From assembly GCF_021165935.1 (NCBI RefSeq), contig NZ_CP088953.1, forward strand, positions 3,209,501-3,273,500: DNA of 64,000 nucleotides. The letters are read 5' to 3'. The position numbers were made by a program, and so were the translations under genes. Shown here one piece after another: positions 28,079 to 39,446 of this stretch. The notes beneath the pieces are model-generated. The model was given only the letters and a program-made list of their open reading frames with translations, was not told the DNA's origin and searched no databases. The number at the start of each line of letters is the position of its first letter. Position 1 is the first letter of the stretch. Source of the DNA: Microbulbifer elongatus. GTDB taxonomy: Bacteria; Pseudomonadota; Gammaproteobacteria; Pseudomonadales; Cellvibrionaceae.

Positions 28079-28705
28079 CTAAATCAGTTCCAGCTGCCGC
28101 TTTACCGGGGCAAAGCTCTTGCGATGAATCGGGGTGGCGCCGAGGCGTGCCAGCGCCTCCATATGCGTCTTGGTGGGGTACCCTTTGTGGCCCGCCAGGC
28201 CATAACCCGGGTAAATACGATCCAGCTCGACCATTTCCCGATCCCGGGTGACCTTGGCCAGAATAGACGCCGCCGCAATACACGGGACCCGGTCATCCCC
28301 CTTCACCACCGTATCGCAGGCGTAACGCCATTGGGGCTTGCGATTGCCGTCCACCAATACAAACTCCGGCTGCACGGACAACTGCTCCACCGCCCGCTTC
28401 ATCGCCAGCAGGCTCGCGTGCAGAATATTCAGCTGATCGATTTCCTCCACACTGGCACGGGCAACGGCAAAGCTCGAGGCCTTTTCACGAATCTCATCAA
28501 AAAGTGCATCGCGCCGCTTTTCGCTCAGTTTTTTTGAGTCCGCCAGACCTTCCACCGGATTGTCCGGATCAAGTATCACGGCTGCCGCCACAACATCCCC
28601 CGCCAGGGGACCACGACCGACTTCATCGACCCCCGCAAGCAACGCGCCGGTATAGGAGCAGACATAGGGAGGTAAAACAGTTTTGGCCGAAGCTGATCTG
28701 GACAT
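28079..28705 (-). CDS. rnhB: Ribonuclease HII
   Basis: Removes RNA from RNA-DNA hybrids, including single ribonucleotides left in DNA. 208 aa. Catalytic signatures: [20 protein letters not shown] near 24-43 (Asp and Glu), VLVDGNRKP, and [15 protein letters not shown] with its Asp; C-terminal [15 protein letters not shown]. Last gene of the lpx operon on the minus strand, 16 bases after lpxB; in E. coli dnaE follows, but here corB is convergent instead. Confidence 0.97.
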   Translation of the reverse strand: MSRSASAKTVLPPYVCSYTGALLAGVDEVGRGPLAGDVVAAAVILDPDNPVEGLADSKKLSEKRRDALFDEIREKASSFAVARASVEEIDQLNILHASLLAMKRAVEQLSVQPEFVLVDGNRKPQWRYACDTVVKGDDRVPCIAAASILAKVTRDREMVELDRIYPGYGLAGHKGYPTKTHMEALARLGATPIHRKSFAPVKRQLELI

Positions 28706-28721
28706 AGAAAAGAATACGAAA

Positions 28722-29894
28722 TTACGGGTTCAGCAACGCACACACCGCATCTGCGGCTTTTTGCGAAGCGTTGCGGCGCAGCTCCTGGTGCATCTCACTG
28801 AACTCGCGGCGCAACTGATCACCGGCGAGCGGATCGTGAAAATAATTCAGCACTGCGGCACCCAGTGCTTCCGGCGTAGCGTCATCCTGAAGAATTTCCG
28901 GCACCAGCTCTTTGTGCGCCAGCAGATTGGGCAGAGACACCCAGGGGGTATGCAGCATACGCGAGAAAATCGCGTAGGACAGCGCCGCCATTTTATAGGC
29001 GACCACCATGGGCTTGTTCATCAACATGGTTTCCAGGGTCGCCGTCCCGGAAGCGATCAGCACCGCATCCGACGCCGCCAGCGCCTGTTGCGAGTTGCCG
29101 TCAATCATCGTCAGCGACAACTCCTGCAGCGCGGGCGCCTGTGCCAGTTGCTGCTCCAGTTGCGCGCGGCGCTCGCTACTCGCCGCCGGTAACACGAACT
29201 TGAGCCCTGGACGACGCTGCTGGCACCACAGCGCCGCCTGCAGGAATAACGGCCCCAGCAGGCGCACCTCTCCACCGCGACTACCGGGCAACAGCGCCAC
29301 GATCTCATCCTGCTCGGTAAACCCCAGGGCGCGGCGCGCTTCCGCCACATCCACATCCAGGGGAATCTCATCTGCCAGAGGGTGACCGACAAACGTGACC
29401 GGCACCTGATGCTCACGATAAAAATCCGCCTCGAACGGTAGCAGCGTCAGCATATGATCAACCGCACGGGCAATCTTCTTGATTCGGCCACGACGCCACG
29501 CCCAGACCGAGGGACTGACATAATGCACCGTTGGTATTCCCGCAGCGCGTAACGCCTCTTCCAGGCCGAGATTAAAGTCCGGGGAATCGATACCAATAAA
29601 AATATCCGGCGGGTTGGCAATAAACTGTTCGCGCAGCGTACGCCGAATTTTCAGCAGTTCGGGCAGCCGCTTGAGAGGCTCCACCAGCCCCATGACCGAC
29701 AGCCGCTCCATGGGAAACAGGGATTGCGCACCCAGTGCGAGCATGCGCGGCCCGGCAATCCCCACCACTTCAACAGAGGAAAACCGCTTTTGCAGCGCCG
29801 CGATCAATCCGGCTCCGAGAATGTCACCGGAAGCCTCTCCGGCCAGCATGCCGACCCGCAAGGTCCGGTTTCTATCCTGTGAACTGCCGCTCAA
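28722..29894 (-). CDS. lpxB: Lipid-A-disaccharide synthase
   Basis: Joins UDP-2,3-diacylglucosamine and lipid X into the lipid A disaccharide at the inner-membrane surface. 390 aa. GT-B sequences: [16 protein letters not shown] at the N terminus, [16 protein letters not shown] and [19 protein letters not shown] in the middle, and [21 protein letters not shown] in the C-terminal donor site. Start is TTG at 29894, overlapping the lpxA stop (TTGA), which suggests translational coupling; Met16 would cut the first beta strand. Confidence 0.97.
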   Translation of the reverse strand: MSGSSQDRNRTLRVGMLAGEASGDILGAGLIAALQKRFSSVEVVGIAGPRMLALGAQSLFPMERLSVMGLVEPLKRLPELLKIRRTLREQFIANPPDIFIGIDSPDFNLGLEEALRAAGIPTVHYVSPSVWAWRRGRIKKIARAVDHMLTLLPFEADFYREHQVPVTFVGHPLADEIPLDVDVAEARRALGFTEQDEIVALLPGSRGGEVRLLGPLFLQAALWCQQRRPGLKFVLPAASSERRAQLEQQLAQAPALQELSLTMIDGNSQQALAASDAVLIASGTATLETMLMNKPMVVAYKMAALSYAIFSRMLHTPWVSLPNLLAHKELVPEILQDDATPEALGAAVLNYFHDPLAGDQLRREFSEMHQELRRNASQKAADAVCALLNP

Positions 29895-30670
29895 CGGACA
29901 ATTCCGCGATTGGAGTGCCGCAGGGAGTCAATCCACGGCTGAATCACTTCGGATTCCTGCCGCAGTTGCGCCAGAGATTCCAGGGCTTCATCCGCGGTCA
30001 GACCGCGTCGATAGACGATTTTGTAGGCTTTGTTAATCAGGGTAATTTCGTCTCGAGTGAAACCGCGGCGACGCAACCCTTCCGCATTGATGGTTTTGGC
30101 TTCCGCGGGATTGCCGGCCACCATGACGTAGGCCGGAACATCCTTGCCAATTCCCGCCCCCATGCCGGTAAACGCGTGTTCGCCAATGGTGCAGTGCTGG
30201 TGCACCAGAGTGTAGCCACTCAGGATAGCCCAGTCGCGCACGTAGACATGGCCGGCAAGCGCAACGTTATTCACCAGGATGGTATGATTACCGATCACAC
30301 TGTCGTGACCGATATGCGCATAGGCCATCAGCAGATTATCGTTACCAATGGTGGTTTCACCGCGGTCCTGAACCGTTCCCCGGTGAATGGTGACTCCCTC
30401 GCGAATCACGTTGTTATCACCAATCACCAGTGTGGTTGGCTCCCCCTGATATTTTTTATCCGGGGTATCCTGACCAACGGTTGCGAACTGATAGACATGA
30501 TTGTTCTTGCCGAGTTTGGTTGGCCCGCTCAGCACCACGTGGGAAGCGATCTGGCAACCATCGCCAATTTCCACATCAGGCCCCACAATACTGTACGGGC
30601 CAATCTGCACCCCATCACCGATAACTGCCGAGTCATCGACAATTGCGGTCGGATGAATACTGGTCTGCAT
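29891..30670 (-). CDS. lpxA: UDP-N-acetylglucosamine acyltransferase
   Basis: First step of lipid A synthesis: moves a 3-hydroxyacyl chain from acyl-carrier protein to UDP-GlcNAc. 259 aa, a left-handed beta helix with hexapeptide repeats from the start ([27 protein letters not shown]). The catalytic His is in [16 protein letters not shown] near residue 122, and the C-terminal helices carry RRGFTRDEI. Same transcription unit as fabZ and lpxD upstream and lpxB downstream. Confidence 0.98.
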   Translation of the reverse strand: MQTSIHPTAIVDDSAVIGDGVQIGPYSIVGPDVEIGDGCQIASHVVLSGPTKLGKNNHVYQFATVGQDTPDKKYQGEPTTLVIGDNNVIREGVTIHRGTVQDRGETTIGNDNLLMAYAHIGHDSVIGNHTILVNNVALAGHVYVRDWAILSGYTLVHQHCTIGEHAFTGMGAGIGKDVPAYVMVAGNPAEAKTINAEGLRRRGFTRDEITLINKAYKIVYRRGLTADEALESLAQLRQESEVIQPWIDSLRHSNRGIVR

Positions 30671-30853
30671 GCTGTGGCTATCTCCTCACCGGCTCGATGG
30701 TTGATCGGCTGGCTTTAGCGAAGGATTACCTCGCCATGGCGCCAGAAACGACGACAATACTTTACCCGCGAATGGCGAATATAAAAAACAATTTGGTCAC
30801 ACTGTCCCATCGGGGATCCCCGCCTGAGCGTGTCACCCCCGTGGCAATCCGAT

Positions 30854-31291
30854 TCAGATTTTCTTGACCGCACACAGGATGTCAGCAGAAGCCGCGAGAC
30901 TGCCATCGACCGTTGCTTTGCCGGCAAATTTCCAGATACCGCGACGCTCAGACACCACTTCCGATTCCAGCTGCAGACAATCTCCGGGTACTACCTGACG
31001 TTTGAAACGCACATTGTCGATACCCGCAAACAGGTACAGGTAACCGTCTTCCGGCTTTTGCCCAAGGGTTTTAAATCCGAGGATTCCCGACACCTGCGCC
31101 AGCGCCTCCACGATCATCACTCCGGGAAAGATGGGCACTTCCGGGAAATGACCGTTGAACACCTCCTCATTGATCGAGATGTTCTTGTAACCTCTGATCG
31201 ATTTGCCCTCTTCCAGCTCGACCACTCGATCCACCAAAAGGAAAGGATAGCGGTGTGGAAGGTATTGACGAATTTCCTGTACGTCCATCAT
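30854..31291 (-). CDS. fabZ: 3-hydroxyacyl-ACP dehydratase FabZ
   Basis: Dehydrates 3-hydroxyacyl-ACP in fatty acid elongation and so competes with LpxA/LpxD for the same substrate. 145 aa hot-dog fold. [13 protein letters not shown] at 11-23 and [13 protein letters not shown] at 46-58 contain the catalytic His48; Glu62 follows in VEALAQ. ATG 31291 is used; the frame is open to 31363, but that extension overlaps the lpxD end region and is unlike the family. 183 bases separate it from lpxA, more than elsewhere in this cluster. Confidence 0.96.
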   Translation of the reverse strand: MMDVQEIRQYLPHRYPFLLVDRVVELEEGKSIRGYKNISINEEVFNGHFPEVPIFPGVMIVEALAQVSGILGFKTLGQKPEDGYLYLFAGIDNVRFKRQVVPGDCLQLESEVVSERRGIWKFAGKATVDGSLAASADILCAVKKI

Positions 31292-31381
31292 GACGATTTG
31301 TCCCCAGAAACCACTTCGGGGCGCCGAACGCCCCGAATTTTCGATTAAATCTTGTATCTGCAACCGGTGGAGCAGGTTAGC

Positions 31382-32440
31382 CTATTCCTCCGCCTGCCCC
31401 TGCTGCTTGAGCGCGGACTCCAGCGCTTTCAGACGCCGGGCCATCTGATCCAGCTGCCCGTAGCGTACGGCATTGCGGCGCCAGCTACGGCTCTCCATAA
31501 AAGGCACGCCGCTGGAGTAAGAACCGGCCTCTTCGATGGATTTTGTAACCAGGGTGCGCGCAGTGACATGGCTGCGATCTGCGATGGTGACATGGCCAAC
31601 AATGCCGGCACCGCCTGCAATGGTGCAGTGCTTGCCGATAACCGCACTACCCGCCACCGCCGAGCAGGCAGCCATGGCTGAGTAGTCACCAATCTGCACA
31701 TTGTGCGCGATTTGCACCATGTTGTCGATCTTCACACCGCGTCCGATCACCGTATTGCCAAGCGCGCCACGGTCGATACAGGTACAGGACCCGATCTCGA
31801 CCTCATCGGCTATTTCCACACCGCCCAGCTGATGGATCTTGGTCCATTGCCCCTGTGCCGGGGCAAAACCGAACCCATCGGCTCCGATGACCGTATTGCT
31901 GTGTACCGTACAGTCAGCGCCAATAAAACACCCGTGGTAAATCACCACATTCGGGAACAGACGGGAGCGGGCACCGATCTCACTTCCCTCACCCACTACG
32001 CAACCCGATCCGACAATAGCGCCCTGCCCGATTTTCGCATGGGCTTCGATCACTGCGCCCGGGCCAACACAGGCATCCGCAGCGACTTCCGCGCTGCCGT
32101 GGATAGTGGCTGACGGATCAATGCCCGGTGCCGGGGTAGGCGTGCGATCGTAAATCGCGGTCGCCATGGCAAAGGCCAGGTAGGGATTGGGAACAATCAG
32201 CGCAGTACCGGGGCATGATTCGACGTCATCCGCAGAAACCAGTACCGCACACGCCTTGGTCGTCGTCAGAAACCGACGGTAATTGGCACTGGCGAGAAAG
32301 CTGACTTCACTTTTCGCCGCATCCTGTAACGTATTGAGGCCAGTCGGCACCTGTTCGCCGCTGGCCCCAGCCGCCAGGCGCAACTCTGCCCCCAGCGCCT
32401 CAGCCAACTGCGCCAGCGTTGGCTGTGCATTCTTCATCAT
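31382..32440 (-). CDS. lpxD: UDP-3-O-acylglucosamine N-acyltransferase
   Basis: Third step of lipid A synthesis: N-acylates UDP-3-O-acylglucosamine. 352 aa. An N-terminal uridine-binding domain (TLAQLAEALGAELR to about 100) precedes the hexapeptide beta helix (IDPSATIHGSAEVAADACVG onward). The catalytic His lies in IHQLGGVEIADEVEIG near 239. A C-terminal helix (DQMARRLKALESALKQQ) probably forms the usual trimeric coil. Between skp and fabZ, 16 bases from skp. Confidence 0.97.
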   Translation of the reverse strand: MMKNAQPTLAQLAEALGAELRLAAGASGEQVPTGLNTLQDAAKSEVSFLASANYRRFLTTTKACAVLVSADDVESCPGTALIVPNPYLAFAMATAIYDRTPTPAPGIDPSATIHGSAEVAADACVGPGAVIEAHAKIGQGAIVGSGCVVGEGSEIGARSRLFPNVVIYHGCFIGADCTVHSNTVIGADGFGFAPAQGQWTKIHQLGGVEIADEVEIGSCTCIDRGALGNTVIGRGVKIDNMVQIAHNVQIGDYSAMAACSAVAGSAVIGKHCTIAGGAGIVGHVTIADRSHVTARTLVTKSIEEAGSYSSGVPFMESRSWRRNAVRYGQLDQMARRLKALESALKQQGQAEE

Positions 32441-32456
32441 GGTCGCGCTGTCGAAA

Positions 32457-32972
32457 TTACTTGGCAGCGTTCAGGCGCTTGACCAGCTCTTCGGTCAGGT
32501 TGGCAGTTTTGCCAGCGTAAACGGCGGCACTGGCGTCGAGTACCAGATCCAGCTTCTGCTCCTTGATTACCTCTTCCAGAGCGGCTTTCGCCTTCGGCAG
32601 CAGGTCTTTCTGCAGGTCCTGAACCGCCTGGCCCTCCATTGCACGCAGTTTCTTCACAGTGGTTTCGAAGTCGGAGCGCTTGAAATTGATCTTGCGCTGC
32701 TGCTCGGCCTTTTTCTCTTCCGACCAGGTCACACTATTTTTCTGTGCATCTTCCCCCATCTTCTGCACTTCCGCGCGGATGCTCTCGGCGCTGTTCTGCA
32801 GTTGCGAATACTCAGAGCTGGTCTTCAGGGCGTTGATCTTGGAGGTCGCCTTTTCAGTGCTCATGATCGCCGCCTGGATATTGACCACGGCCACCTTGGT
32901 CTGTGCGCTCACAGTGCCCGCAAACAGCAGGCCAGCCAACAGAATCGCACTCACTTTCACAAATTTGAACAC
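32457..32972 (-). CDS. skp: Periplasmic chaperone Skp/OmpH
   Basis: Trimeric chaperone that holds unfolded outer-membrane proteins in the periplasm for BamA. 171 aa, with a signal peptide at 1-23 (AILLAGLLFAGTVSA) and then a short beta body (KVAVVNIQAAI). Long charged helices (about 45-130) form the tentacles, and KLDLVLDASAAVYAG closes the body. Directly downstream of bamA on the same strand, as in E. coli, which fits their joint function. Confidence 0.95.
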   Translation of the reverse strand: MFKFVKVSAILLAGLLFAGTVSAQTKVAVVNIQAAIMSTEKATSKINALKTSSEYSQLQNSAESIRAEVQKMGEDAQKNSVTWSEEKKAEQQRKINFKRSDFETTVKKLRAMEGQAVQDLQKDLLPKAKAALEEVIKEQKLDLVLDASAAVYAGKTANLTEELVKRLNAAK

Positions 32973-33092
32973 TTTTTATTCTCCATATTTCTGTAAATTT
33001 ACGGCCGCTTCCACAGAGGCCGTTTAGTCTGGAAGGCCGCCGCTCGCCGCTAGGAGTGAACCCTAAACAGTTGCGACGGCAATTTCCAGTGG

Positions 33093-35666
33093 TCAGAAGC
33101 TATTACCCAGTGAGAACTGGAATACTTCGATCTCGTCGTCTTCATTTTCCTGCAGAGCCTTGGACAGGCTGAAGGTGAGAGGACCAAACCCGGTAATCCA
33201 GGTGAGACCAATACCCGCAGAGACGTTGATATGATCGATATCGATGTCGTAACAGTTCAACTGTGAAACACCACAGTTGGTGCTGAATACGTTACCCGCA
33301 TCGATAAAGAAGGCGGACTGCATGGAGCGCTGATCCTTGACGAACGGAATCGGGAAGATGATTTCCGCACTGCCTTCCACCAGGATATTGCCACCAAACG
33401 GATCTGGGCTACGGCTGCTCACCTGTGTCGTTTCCAGCTCGCCGGTTGCATCGTCCAGCACATAGCAGTATTCGGTGATATCACCGTCTGCGTTCACCGC
33501 GCACGGCGTGGTGCGATAATTCACCGCCGGGGTTGAACGGGGCCCCAGGGTATTGCGTTCGAAACCGCGCACAGAGCCAAAGCCACCGGCGTAGAAGTTC
33601 TCAAAGAACGGCAGCTCGTCGGTGTCACCGTAGCCTTCTGCATAACCCAACCGGGTACGCAGGCGCAGAGTCAGATCATTGGTCAACGGGCGGAAATACT
33701 GCCCGGTATAAATGAATTTGTAATATTCGAGGTCACCACCGGGCAGAGCGATCTCGATGGAGGCGCGCTGCGAGGCACCGCGGGTGGCAAGAATACCCCG
33801 GTTCAGGGTGGAACGGGCGTAAGAGGTGGTCAGGGACCATGAATCAAATTCATCGCCGTAGAGGTCAACGAAGCCATCCGGATTGGTATTCAGCAGACTG
33901 GTATCCACCGGCATACTCAGGTCCAGCGCCATACCATCGTCCACGGCCATCTCGAGCTCTTCGAGAATATCCGCCTCATCGTCGGAACTGATTTCTCCAT
34001 TCACCCCGCTGATCGGAACCGGGCTGTCCTTGATTTCCTGAACAGAGCTGCTGTGGGTGCTCAGCTCCAGGTGATTGAATCCGATATTCAGACCAATGCG
34101 CGAAATCTCGGAAATCGGATAACCAAAGCTCAACCCGGCACCGTACGTGGTGGTGTTATAGCTGGACAGGTTGATCTCGGAGTAATCGCGCTCCTGGTAG
34201 AACACATTGAAACCGCGGCTGACACCGTCTGGTGTGAAATACGGATCGGTATAGGAAAAGTTAAGTACCGTCTGGTAGGTCGACGTGTTTACCGCAAAAC
34301 CTACGGATTTACCGGTACCCAGCCAGTTGTTTTCCTGCACGTTGGCACCCAACACCAGGCCACTGCCCTGCGCATAACCTACGGTACCACCGATGGTGCC
34401 GGAAGGTTGCTCTTCGACCGTGTATTCCACATCGATCTGATCCGATGTACCGGGCACCTCGGTGGTTTCCACCTGCACTTCTTTGAAGTAACCCAGACGT
34501 TCCAGGCGCACTTTCGACTGCTCGATGCGGGCGGAGGATGCGGAGGCGGATTCCATCTGGCGCATCTCGCGACGCAACACGTCATCGGAAGTGCGGGTAT
34601 TGCCGCGGAAATTGATCCGGCGCACATAGGCTCGCTTACCCGGGTCAATAAAGAAGGTCACCTTTACGGTTTTATCTTCTTTATTGGGCTCAGGAATGCC
34701 ATTCACCTCGGCAAAGGTATACCCCTCATTACCCAGACGCTTGGTGATGTAATCGGACGTCGTGGTCATCAGCACCTGAGAGAAAGTGCGGCCATCACGG
34801 ACCAGAATCAACCGGCGAATCTCTTCTTCCGATACGACCGGATCACCCGCCAGCTCAACTTCGGATACCTTGTAGACATCGCCTTCAGTAATGTTGACCG
34901 TAATGAAAACACTCTGCTTGTCCGGGCTCAGGGACACCTGAGTGGAATCGATTTTGAATTCGAGATAACCGCGGTCGAGGTAGTAGGACTCAAGACGCTC
35001 TAGGTCACCGGTCAGCTTTTCGCGGGAGTACTTATCATCACTGTTGAGCCAGGACAGCCAGCCGGTAGTCTGCAGCTCAAAAATCTCCGCCAGCTCTTCA
35101 TCGGAAAACGCCTGGTTGCCGACAATGTTGATGTGTTTGATGGCGGCCACGGAGCCTTCATCCACCACAACCTTCAACTCTACCTGGTTCCGTGGCAGCT
35201 CTTTCACTTCTGTGGTGACACTGGCGCCGTAGCGGCCCTGAGCCACATACTGGCGCTGCAACTCCTGCGCCAGACCTTCGAGGGTCGCGCGCTTGAAAAT
35301 CTGCCCTTCGGCCAGACCGTTGTCATTCATACCCTTGAGCAGGTCTTCGGTCTTGATCGCCTTGTTGCCGGTAATCTCGATTTTGGAAATGGCTGGGCGC
35401 TCGCGCACGGTGATTACCAGAACGCCATTCTCCCGGCCAATCTGGATATCCTGGAAATAGCCGGTGCGGAACAAGGCGCGGGTAGCACTCTGAATTTCAA
35501 CACTTTCAATCTGGTCGCCAACCCGGACCGGTAACGCGGCAAAAACCGAGCCGGCGGATACACGCTGCAGCCCCTCAACGCGAATGTCATTGACCACAAA
35601 CGATTGAGCGTAAGCAGCAATAGGCATTGCCAGGCTGAGGCTCGCCGCCTTCAGGAAATCTTTCAT
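33093..35666 (-). CDS. bamA: Outer-membrane protein assembly factor BamA
   Basis: Central component of the BAM complex that inserts beta-barrel proteins into the outer membrane. 857 aa, with a signal peptide at 1-20 ([10 protein letters not shown]). Five POTRA domains run to about residue 420 (first: [20 protein letters not shown]). A 16-strand barrel ends in the C-terminal Phe (FSLGNSF). The lid-lock motif VRGF occurs in [16 protein letters not shown]. It is ~47 residues longer than the E. coli protein. Much of the excess is an acidic loop ([19 protein letters not shown]) at the position of an early extracellular loop. Between rseP and skp. Confidence 0.97.
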   Translation of the reverse strand: MKDFLKAASLSLAMPIAAYAQSFVVNDIRVEGLQRVSAGSVFAALPVRVGDQIESVEIQSATRALFRTGYFQDIQIGRENGVLVITVRERPAISKIEITGNKAIKTEDLLKGMNDNGLAEGQIFKRATLEGLAQELQRQYVAQGRYGASVTTEVKELPRNQVELKVVVDEGSVAAIKHINIVGNQAFSDEELAEIFELQTTGWLSWLNSDDKYSREKLTGDLERLESYYLDRGYLEFKIDSTQVSLSPDKQSVFITVNITEGDVYKVSEVELAGDPVVSEEEIRRLILVRDGRTFSQVLMTTTSDYITKRLGNEGYTFAEVNGIPEPNKEDKTVKVTFFIDPGKRAYVRRINFRGNTRTSDDVLRREMRQMESASASSARIEQSKVRLERLGYFKEVQVETTEVPGTSDQIDVEYTVEEQPSGTIGGTVGYAQGSGLVLGANVQENNWLGTGKSVGFAVNTSTYQTVLNFSYTDPYFTPDGVSRGFNVFYQERDYSEINLSSYNTTTYGAGLSFGYPISEISRIGLNIGFNHLELSTHSSSVQEIKDSPVPISGVNGEISSDDEADILEELEMAVDDGMALDLSMPVDTSLLNTNPDGFVDLYGDEFDSWSLTTSYARSTLNRGILATRGASQRASIEIALPGGDLEYYKFIYTGQYFRPLTNDLTLRLRTRLGYAEGYGDTDELPFFENFYAGGFGSVRGFERNTLGPRSTPAVNYRTTPCAVNADGDITEYCYVLDDATGELETTQVSSRSPDPFGGNILVEGSAEIIFPIPFVKDQRSMQSAFFIDAGNVFSTNCGVSQLNCYDIDIDHINVSAGIGLTWITGFGPLTFSLSKALQENEDDEIEVFQFSLGNSF

Positions 35667-35862
35667 CTACTAATTCCGAGTGTTTATTCGCAATTCCATA
35701 TGGGCAATAAGCCCGACATCACAGAGGCGCACGCCTCGCCAACCCCAACCGAACAGACCTGGCCGCAGCGATCGGACCGAGCGCTCCCCTCTTCTCTGGA
35801 GTCCCGTCAGGACCCCTCTGTATTCAACAAAATGTAGGACAGGGAGCGCGGGTAAAAATTCA

Positions 35863-37221
35863 TTAAAGGCGCAGAATATCGTTATACAGCGCCAGGGCCA
35901 TGATCCCGAGCACCATTGCCATCCCCACCTGCAGCCCGATCATCTGCACCTTTTCGGAGACAGGGGAACCCTTGATTGCTTCAATACCGTAGTAAAGGAG
36001 ATGGCCGCCGTCGAGCACGGGAATCGGCAAGAGATTCAACACGCCAAGACTGATACTCAACAGTGCCAGTAATGACAGGAATGACTGCCAACCCGCGTCC
36101 GCCGAAGTGCCGGCAACTTTAGCAATGGTGATAGGGCCGCTCAAGTTACGGGTAGAGATCTCTCCAAACAGCAGTTTTTTCAGACTGTTCAGAGTAAATA
36201 CCGTCTTGCTCCAGGTCTCCTCCAGCCCTTTGCTGAGAGCCCCGAGCACCCCGTAGTGGTAGCGACGCACCTTGTCCTCGGGCCAGGATGCGGATACCGG
36301 CAACACGCCGATGCGACCGATCTTCTCACCGCTGTCGAGGGTCACCAGATCCGGGGTGATGGTGACCACCTGCTCACTCCCATCACGCAGCACAGTAACC
36401 TGAACAGCCTCTTCGGGCCGCGCTTTGATATAGCTGGTCCATTGGTCCCACTCACTGAAGTCTCGGCCATCGGTGGCGACAATCTCATCCCCCGCCTTCA
36501 GGCCGCCCCTCTCCGCAGGACTGCCCGCAACCACCTGCGCAAGGGTCATACTGATACTCGGAATCCACAGTTTGACGCCGATCTCCTCCAGCGGATCGGG
36601 GACCTCCTGACCCGCGAGCCAGCGATCGATGTCCGCATACATGTGATACTCGAGGGTGGAATCGGGATAGCGCACGGAAAACTTGATATCCCCGGTGTCG
36701 CCCAGACGATTGGCCAGCCGCCAGTTGAGTGCCTGCCAGGTAGGGGTAGGGTGGTCGTCCACCGCGATGATCTCCTGCCCGGACTCCAGCCCGGCATAGG
36801 CTGCGATACTGCGCGGCTCCACCTGATCCACGATGGGTACCGGGCCGGAGGTGCCGCCCATAAACACGCCCCAGAAGAGTGCGATAGCCAAAAGAAAATT
36901 AAACACCGGGCCCGCAGCGGCAATCGCCATTCGCTGCCAGACATTTTTGCGGTTGAACGCGCTGTCCAGATCCTCTGGTGCCACAGTTCCTTCGCGCTCG
37001 TCGAGGAATTTGACATAGCCGCCAAGGGGAATCGCAGAGACGGTAAATTCCGTGCCATGACGGTCATAGCGGGAAATCAGACGCTTGCCGAAACCGACAG
37101 AAAAGCGCAACACCTTGACGCCACACCAGCGCGCTACGATAAAGTGGCCGAACTCGTGAAAGCTCACCAGTACGCCAAGGGCCACCAGTGCCCAGGCTGC
37201 AGTTTGAAGAAAATCTAACAT
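35863..37221 (-). CDS. rseP: Site-2 protease RseP
   Basis: Intramembrane zinc metalloprotease that cuts anti-sigma factor RseA, releasing sigma-E when outer-membrane assembly fails. 452 aa. Zinc site HEFGH at residues 22-26 in the first membrane helix. Two PDZ domains lie at about 115-300 (second: VVAGSPAERGGLKAGDEIVATDG). The third ligand motif, NLLPIPVLDGGHLLYY, is near 400. Sits between dxr and bamA; its neighbour makes the very proteins whose misfolding it reports. Confidence 0.97.
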   Translation of the reverse strand: MLDFLQTAAWALVALGVLVSFHEFGHFIVARWCGVKVLRFSVGFGKRLISRYDRHGTEFTVSAIPLGGYVKFLDEREGTVAPEDLDSAFNRKNVWQRMAIAAAGPVFNFLLAIALFWGVFMGGTSGPVPIVDQVEPRSIAAYAGLESGQEIIAVDDHPTPTWQALNWRLANRLGDTGDIKFSVRYPDSTLEYHMYADIDRWLAGQEVPDPLEEIGVKLWIPSISMTLAQVVAGSPAERGGLKAGDEIVATDGRDFSEWDQWTSYIKARPEEAVQVTVLRDGSEQVVTITPDLVTLDSGEKIGRIGVLPVSASWPEDKVRRYHYGVLGALSKGLEETWSKTVFTLNSLKKLLFGEISTRNLSGPITIAKVAGTSADAGWQSFLSLLALLSISLGVLNLLPIPVLDGGHLLYYGIEAIKGSPVSEKVQMIGLQVGMAMVLGIMALALYNDILRL

Positions 37222-37230
37222 GGGGTCAGT

Positions 37231-38487
37231 TTACATTGATCTCGTTTGCGGACGCTGTCCGTGGTAACTGTTGCCGCCAGCATCGTTCTCATGAACGCCG
37301 TTCAGTTCACTCAGCACTTCCTGAGCCCGCGCACGTGCTTCCCGATCAGCCAGTTCGACTGCTTCCAGGTCCACCAGTTCAAGCCTGTCGGTGGAATCCA
37401 TGACCTTTTCAATCAGCACGGCGATCCCGGTAAACGGCAGTGCGCCCTGGAGAAATGCCTCGACGGCAACTTCATTTGCCGCGTTAAGCACGGTGGGCGC
37501 ACTGCCGCCCTGCTCTATCGCCTCCCGCGCAAGGCGCAGGCAAGGGAAGCGAGACTCATCCGGTGCCTCAAAATCCAGGCGACCAGCACGAATCAGGTCC
37601 AGTGCACTTACGCCGCTGTCGATGCGCCGGGGAAACGCCAGCGCGTGCGCGATGGGTGTGCGCATATCCGGGTTGCCCATCTGCGCCAGCAGAGAACCAT
37701 CCCGATACTGCACCATGGAATGCACAATGCTCTGTGGGTGCACAACCACCTGAATATCCGACGGTTGCGCGTGAAAAAGGTAGCAGGCCTCGATGAACTC
37801 CAACCCCTTGTTCATCATGGTGGCGGAATCTACAGAAATTTTGCGCCCCATAGACCAATTGGGGTGATTGCACGCCTCGTCCGGGGTGACGCGGTGCAGG
37901 CTTTGAGGATCCGCGGTGCGAAAAGGGCCGCCAGAGCCGGTGAGCAGAATCCGCTCCACGCCGGCATCCGCCAGATTGTGACAGGGATACGGCAGACACT
38001 GGAAAATCGCATTGTGCTCGCTATCGATGGGCAGCAGCGATGCGTCGCTTTCCGCCAACGCCGCCATAAACAGCGGGCCGGCCATCACCAGCGACTCCTT
38101 GTTCGCCAGCAGCACCTTCTTCCCTGCCCGCACCGCCGCCAATGTCGGTTTCAGGCCTGCAGCCCCGACGATTGCGGCCATAACAACCGCCACCTCCGGC
38201 GCTGACGCCACCTGGCACAACCCCTCAACACCGCTCAGCACTTCCGTGGTCAAGCCTTCCGCAACAAGCTCTTTGCGAAGCTGTGCCGCCTTATCCGTGT
38301 CCAGCACCACCGCAAACCGCGGCTTGAACCGGCGGCACTGCTGTGCCAGCTCCGCTACCCGCTCACGGGCGGTCAGCGCAAAGACGGAGTACTCCTTGGG
38401 GTGGCGGGCAAGTACATCCAGCGTACTCACGCCGATGGAACCGGTGGACCCGAGCACACAGACAGGTTGTGGGGTCATGGTTTGCAT
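37231..38487 (-). CDS. dxr: 1-deoxy-D-xylulose 5-phosphate reductoisomerase
   Basis: Second step of the MEP isoprenoid pathway, making 2-C-methylerythritol 4-phosphate with NADPH. 418 aa. Motifs: [20 protein letters not shown] (nucleotide site) at 11-30, [11 protein letters not shown] near 128, [14 protein letters not shown] near 152 (metal site Asp and Glu), and [23 protein letters not shown]. The last ~20 residues are a hydrophilic tail. ATG 38487 or 38478 are both possible starts. Between cdsA and rseP, supplying precursor for UppS encoded two genes upstream. Confidence 0.97.
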   Translation of the reverse strand: MQTMTPQPVCVLGSTGSIGVSTLDVLARHPKEYSVFALTARERVAELAQQCRRFKPRFAVVLDTDKAAQLRKELVAEGLTTEVLSGVEGLCQVASAPEVAVVMAAIVGAAGLKPTLAAVRAGKKVLLANKESLVMAGPLFMAALAESDASLLPIDSEHNAIFQCLPYPCHNLADAGVERILLTGSGGPFRTADPQSLHRVTPDEACNHPNWSMGRKISVDSATMMNKGLEFIEACYLFHAQPSDIQVVVHPQSIVHSMVQYRDGSLLAQMGNPDMRTPIAHALAFPRRIDSGVSALDLIRAGRLDFEAPDESRFPCLRLAREAIEQGGSAPTVLNAANEVAVEAFLQGALPFTGIAVLIEKVMDSTDRLELVDLEAVELADREARARAQEVLSELNGVHENDAGGNSYHGQRPQTRSM

Positions 38488-38527
38488 GAATTCGAAATAC
38501 CTCTGCGCCCAGATCGACTAACGGATA

Positions 38528-39373
38528 TTAAAGATATTTGGGCAATTCGCTGGCGAGCGCTGCCATGGTGAACACCGGCAAGGCTGCGGTAAGACTATCC
38601 AGGCGGTCCAGAATACCGCCGTGGCCGGGCAGAATACGGCTACTGTCCTTAATACCCCGGTGACGCTTGAACATGCTCTCCACCAGGTCGCCAATCACCG
38701 AAGCGAGCGCGGTGACCAACACGCCAATGGTAAACAACACCGTGTTCTTCGTAGGCAGGTCGAATGCAGCGGACACACCAAGCGCCAGAATCAGACAGGC
38801 CGCCAGCCCTCCGAAGAAGCCCTCCCAGGATTTACCCGGGCTGACTTCCCGCGCCAGCTTGTGTTTGCCGAACTTGCGCCCAACGAAGTAGGCCCCCACA
38901 TCCGCGGCCACCACGACGGCCACCACAAACAATACTAACCAGGCACCGTGCTCCTGCCCCTGCAGAATGACAATGGACAACCAGGCGGGCACCAGCACGA
39001 CCAGCCCGATCAGACCACGGGCCCAGCGATTCCCCCAAAGCATGGCGCTGGCCGGGTAGCCCTGCACCCAAAGAAAGGCCAGCGCCCACCATCCGCAGGC
39101 GACTGCCAGGATCTGGCGCGCGCGATCGGTATCGGGGCTGGAGAAGTCAAAATTGAAAACATAGCGGGCAGTGGCGATCAGCGCACAGCCCAGAGCGGCG
39201 AGAAATACAAAGCGCAGGGCACGATTCAGATTGGACAGATTGGCCCATTCCCAGCCCCCCAATAGAATGACGCCCGCAATTACGATGGAGAACCACTGCA
39301 GGGGCACAAAAAACAGCAGCCCCATAAAAAGAGCGACCAGCACCAGCGCGGTAATTATTCTTTGTTTTAGCAC
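38528..39373 (-). CDS. cdsA: Phosphatidate cytidylyltransferase
   Basis: Inner-membrane enzyme making CDP-diacylglycerol, the precursor of all phospholipids. 281 aa with about eight hydrophobic helices. The family signature is near the C terminus: SVIGDLVESMFKRHRGIKDSSRILPGHGGILDRLDS, containing the conserved KD.S...PGHGG...D. Also GKSWEGFFGGL. Minus strand, 73 bases after uppS and 40 before dxr. Confidence 0.96.
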   Translation of the reverse strand: MLKQRIITALVLVALFMGLLFFVPLQWFSIVIAGVILLGGWEWANLSNLNRALRFVFLAALGCALIATARYVFNFDFSSPDTDRARQILAVACGWWALAFLWVQGYPASAMLWGNRWARGLIGLVVLVPAWLSIVILQGQEHGAWLVLFVVAVVVAADVGAYFVGRKFGKHKLAREVSPGKSWEGFFGGLAACLILALGVSAAFDLPTKNTVLFTIGVLVTALASVIGDLVESMFKRHRGIKDSSRILPGHGGILDRLDSLTAALPVFTMAALASELPKYL

Positions 39374-39446
39374 CGTTAAACCCTTAAAAAACCGTTAACT
39401 ATTATCTCGGTAATCTGTGCTCGCTCACCTGACAGGTCTGGTCGTG

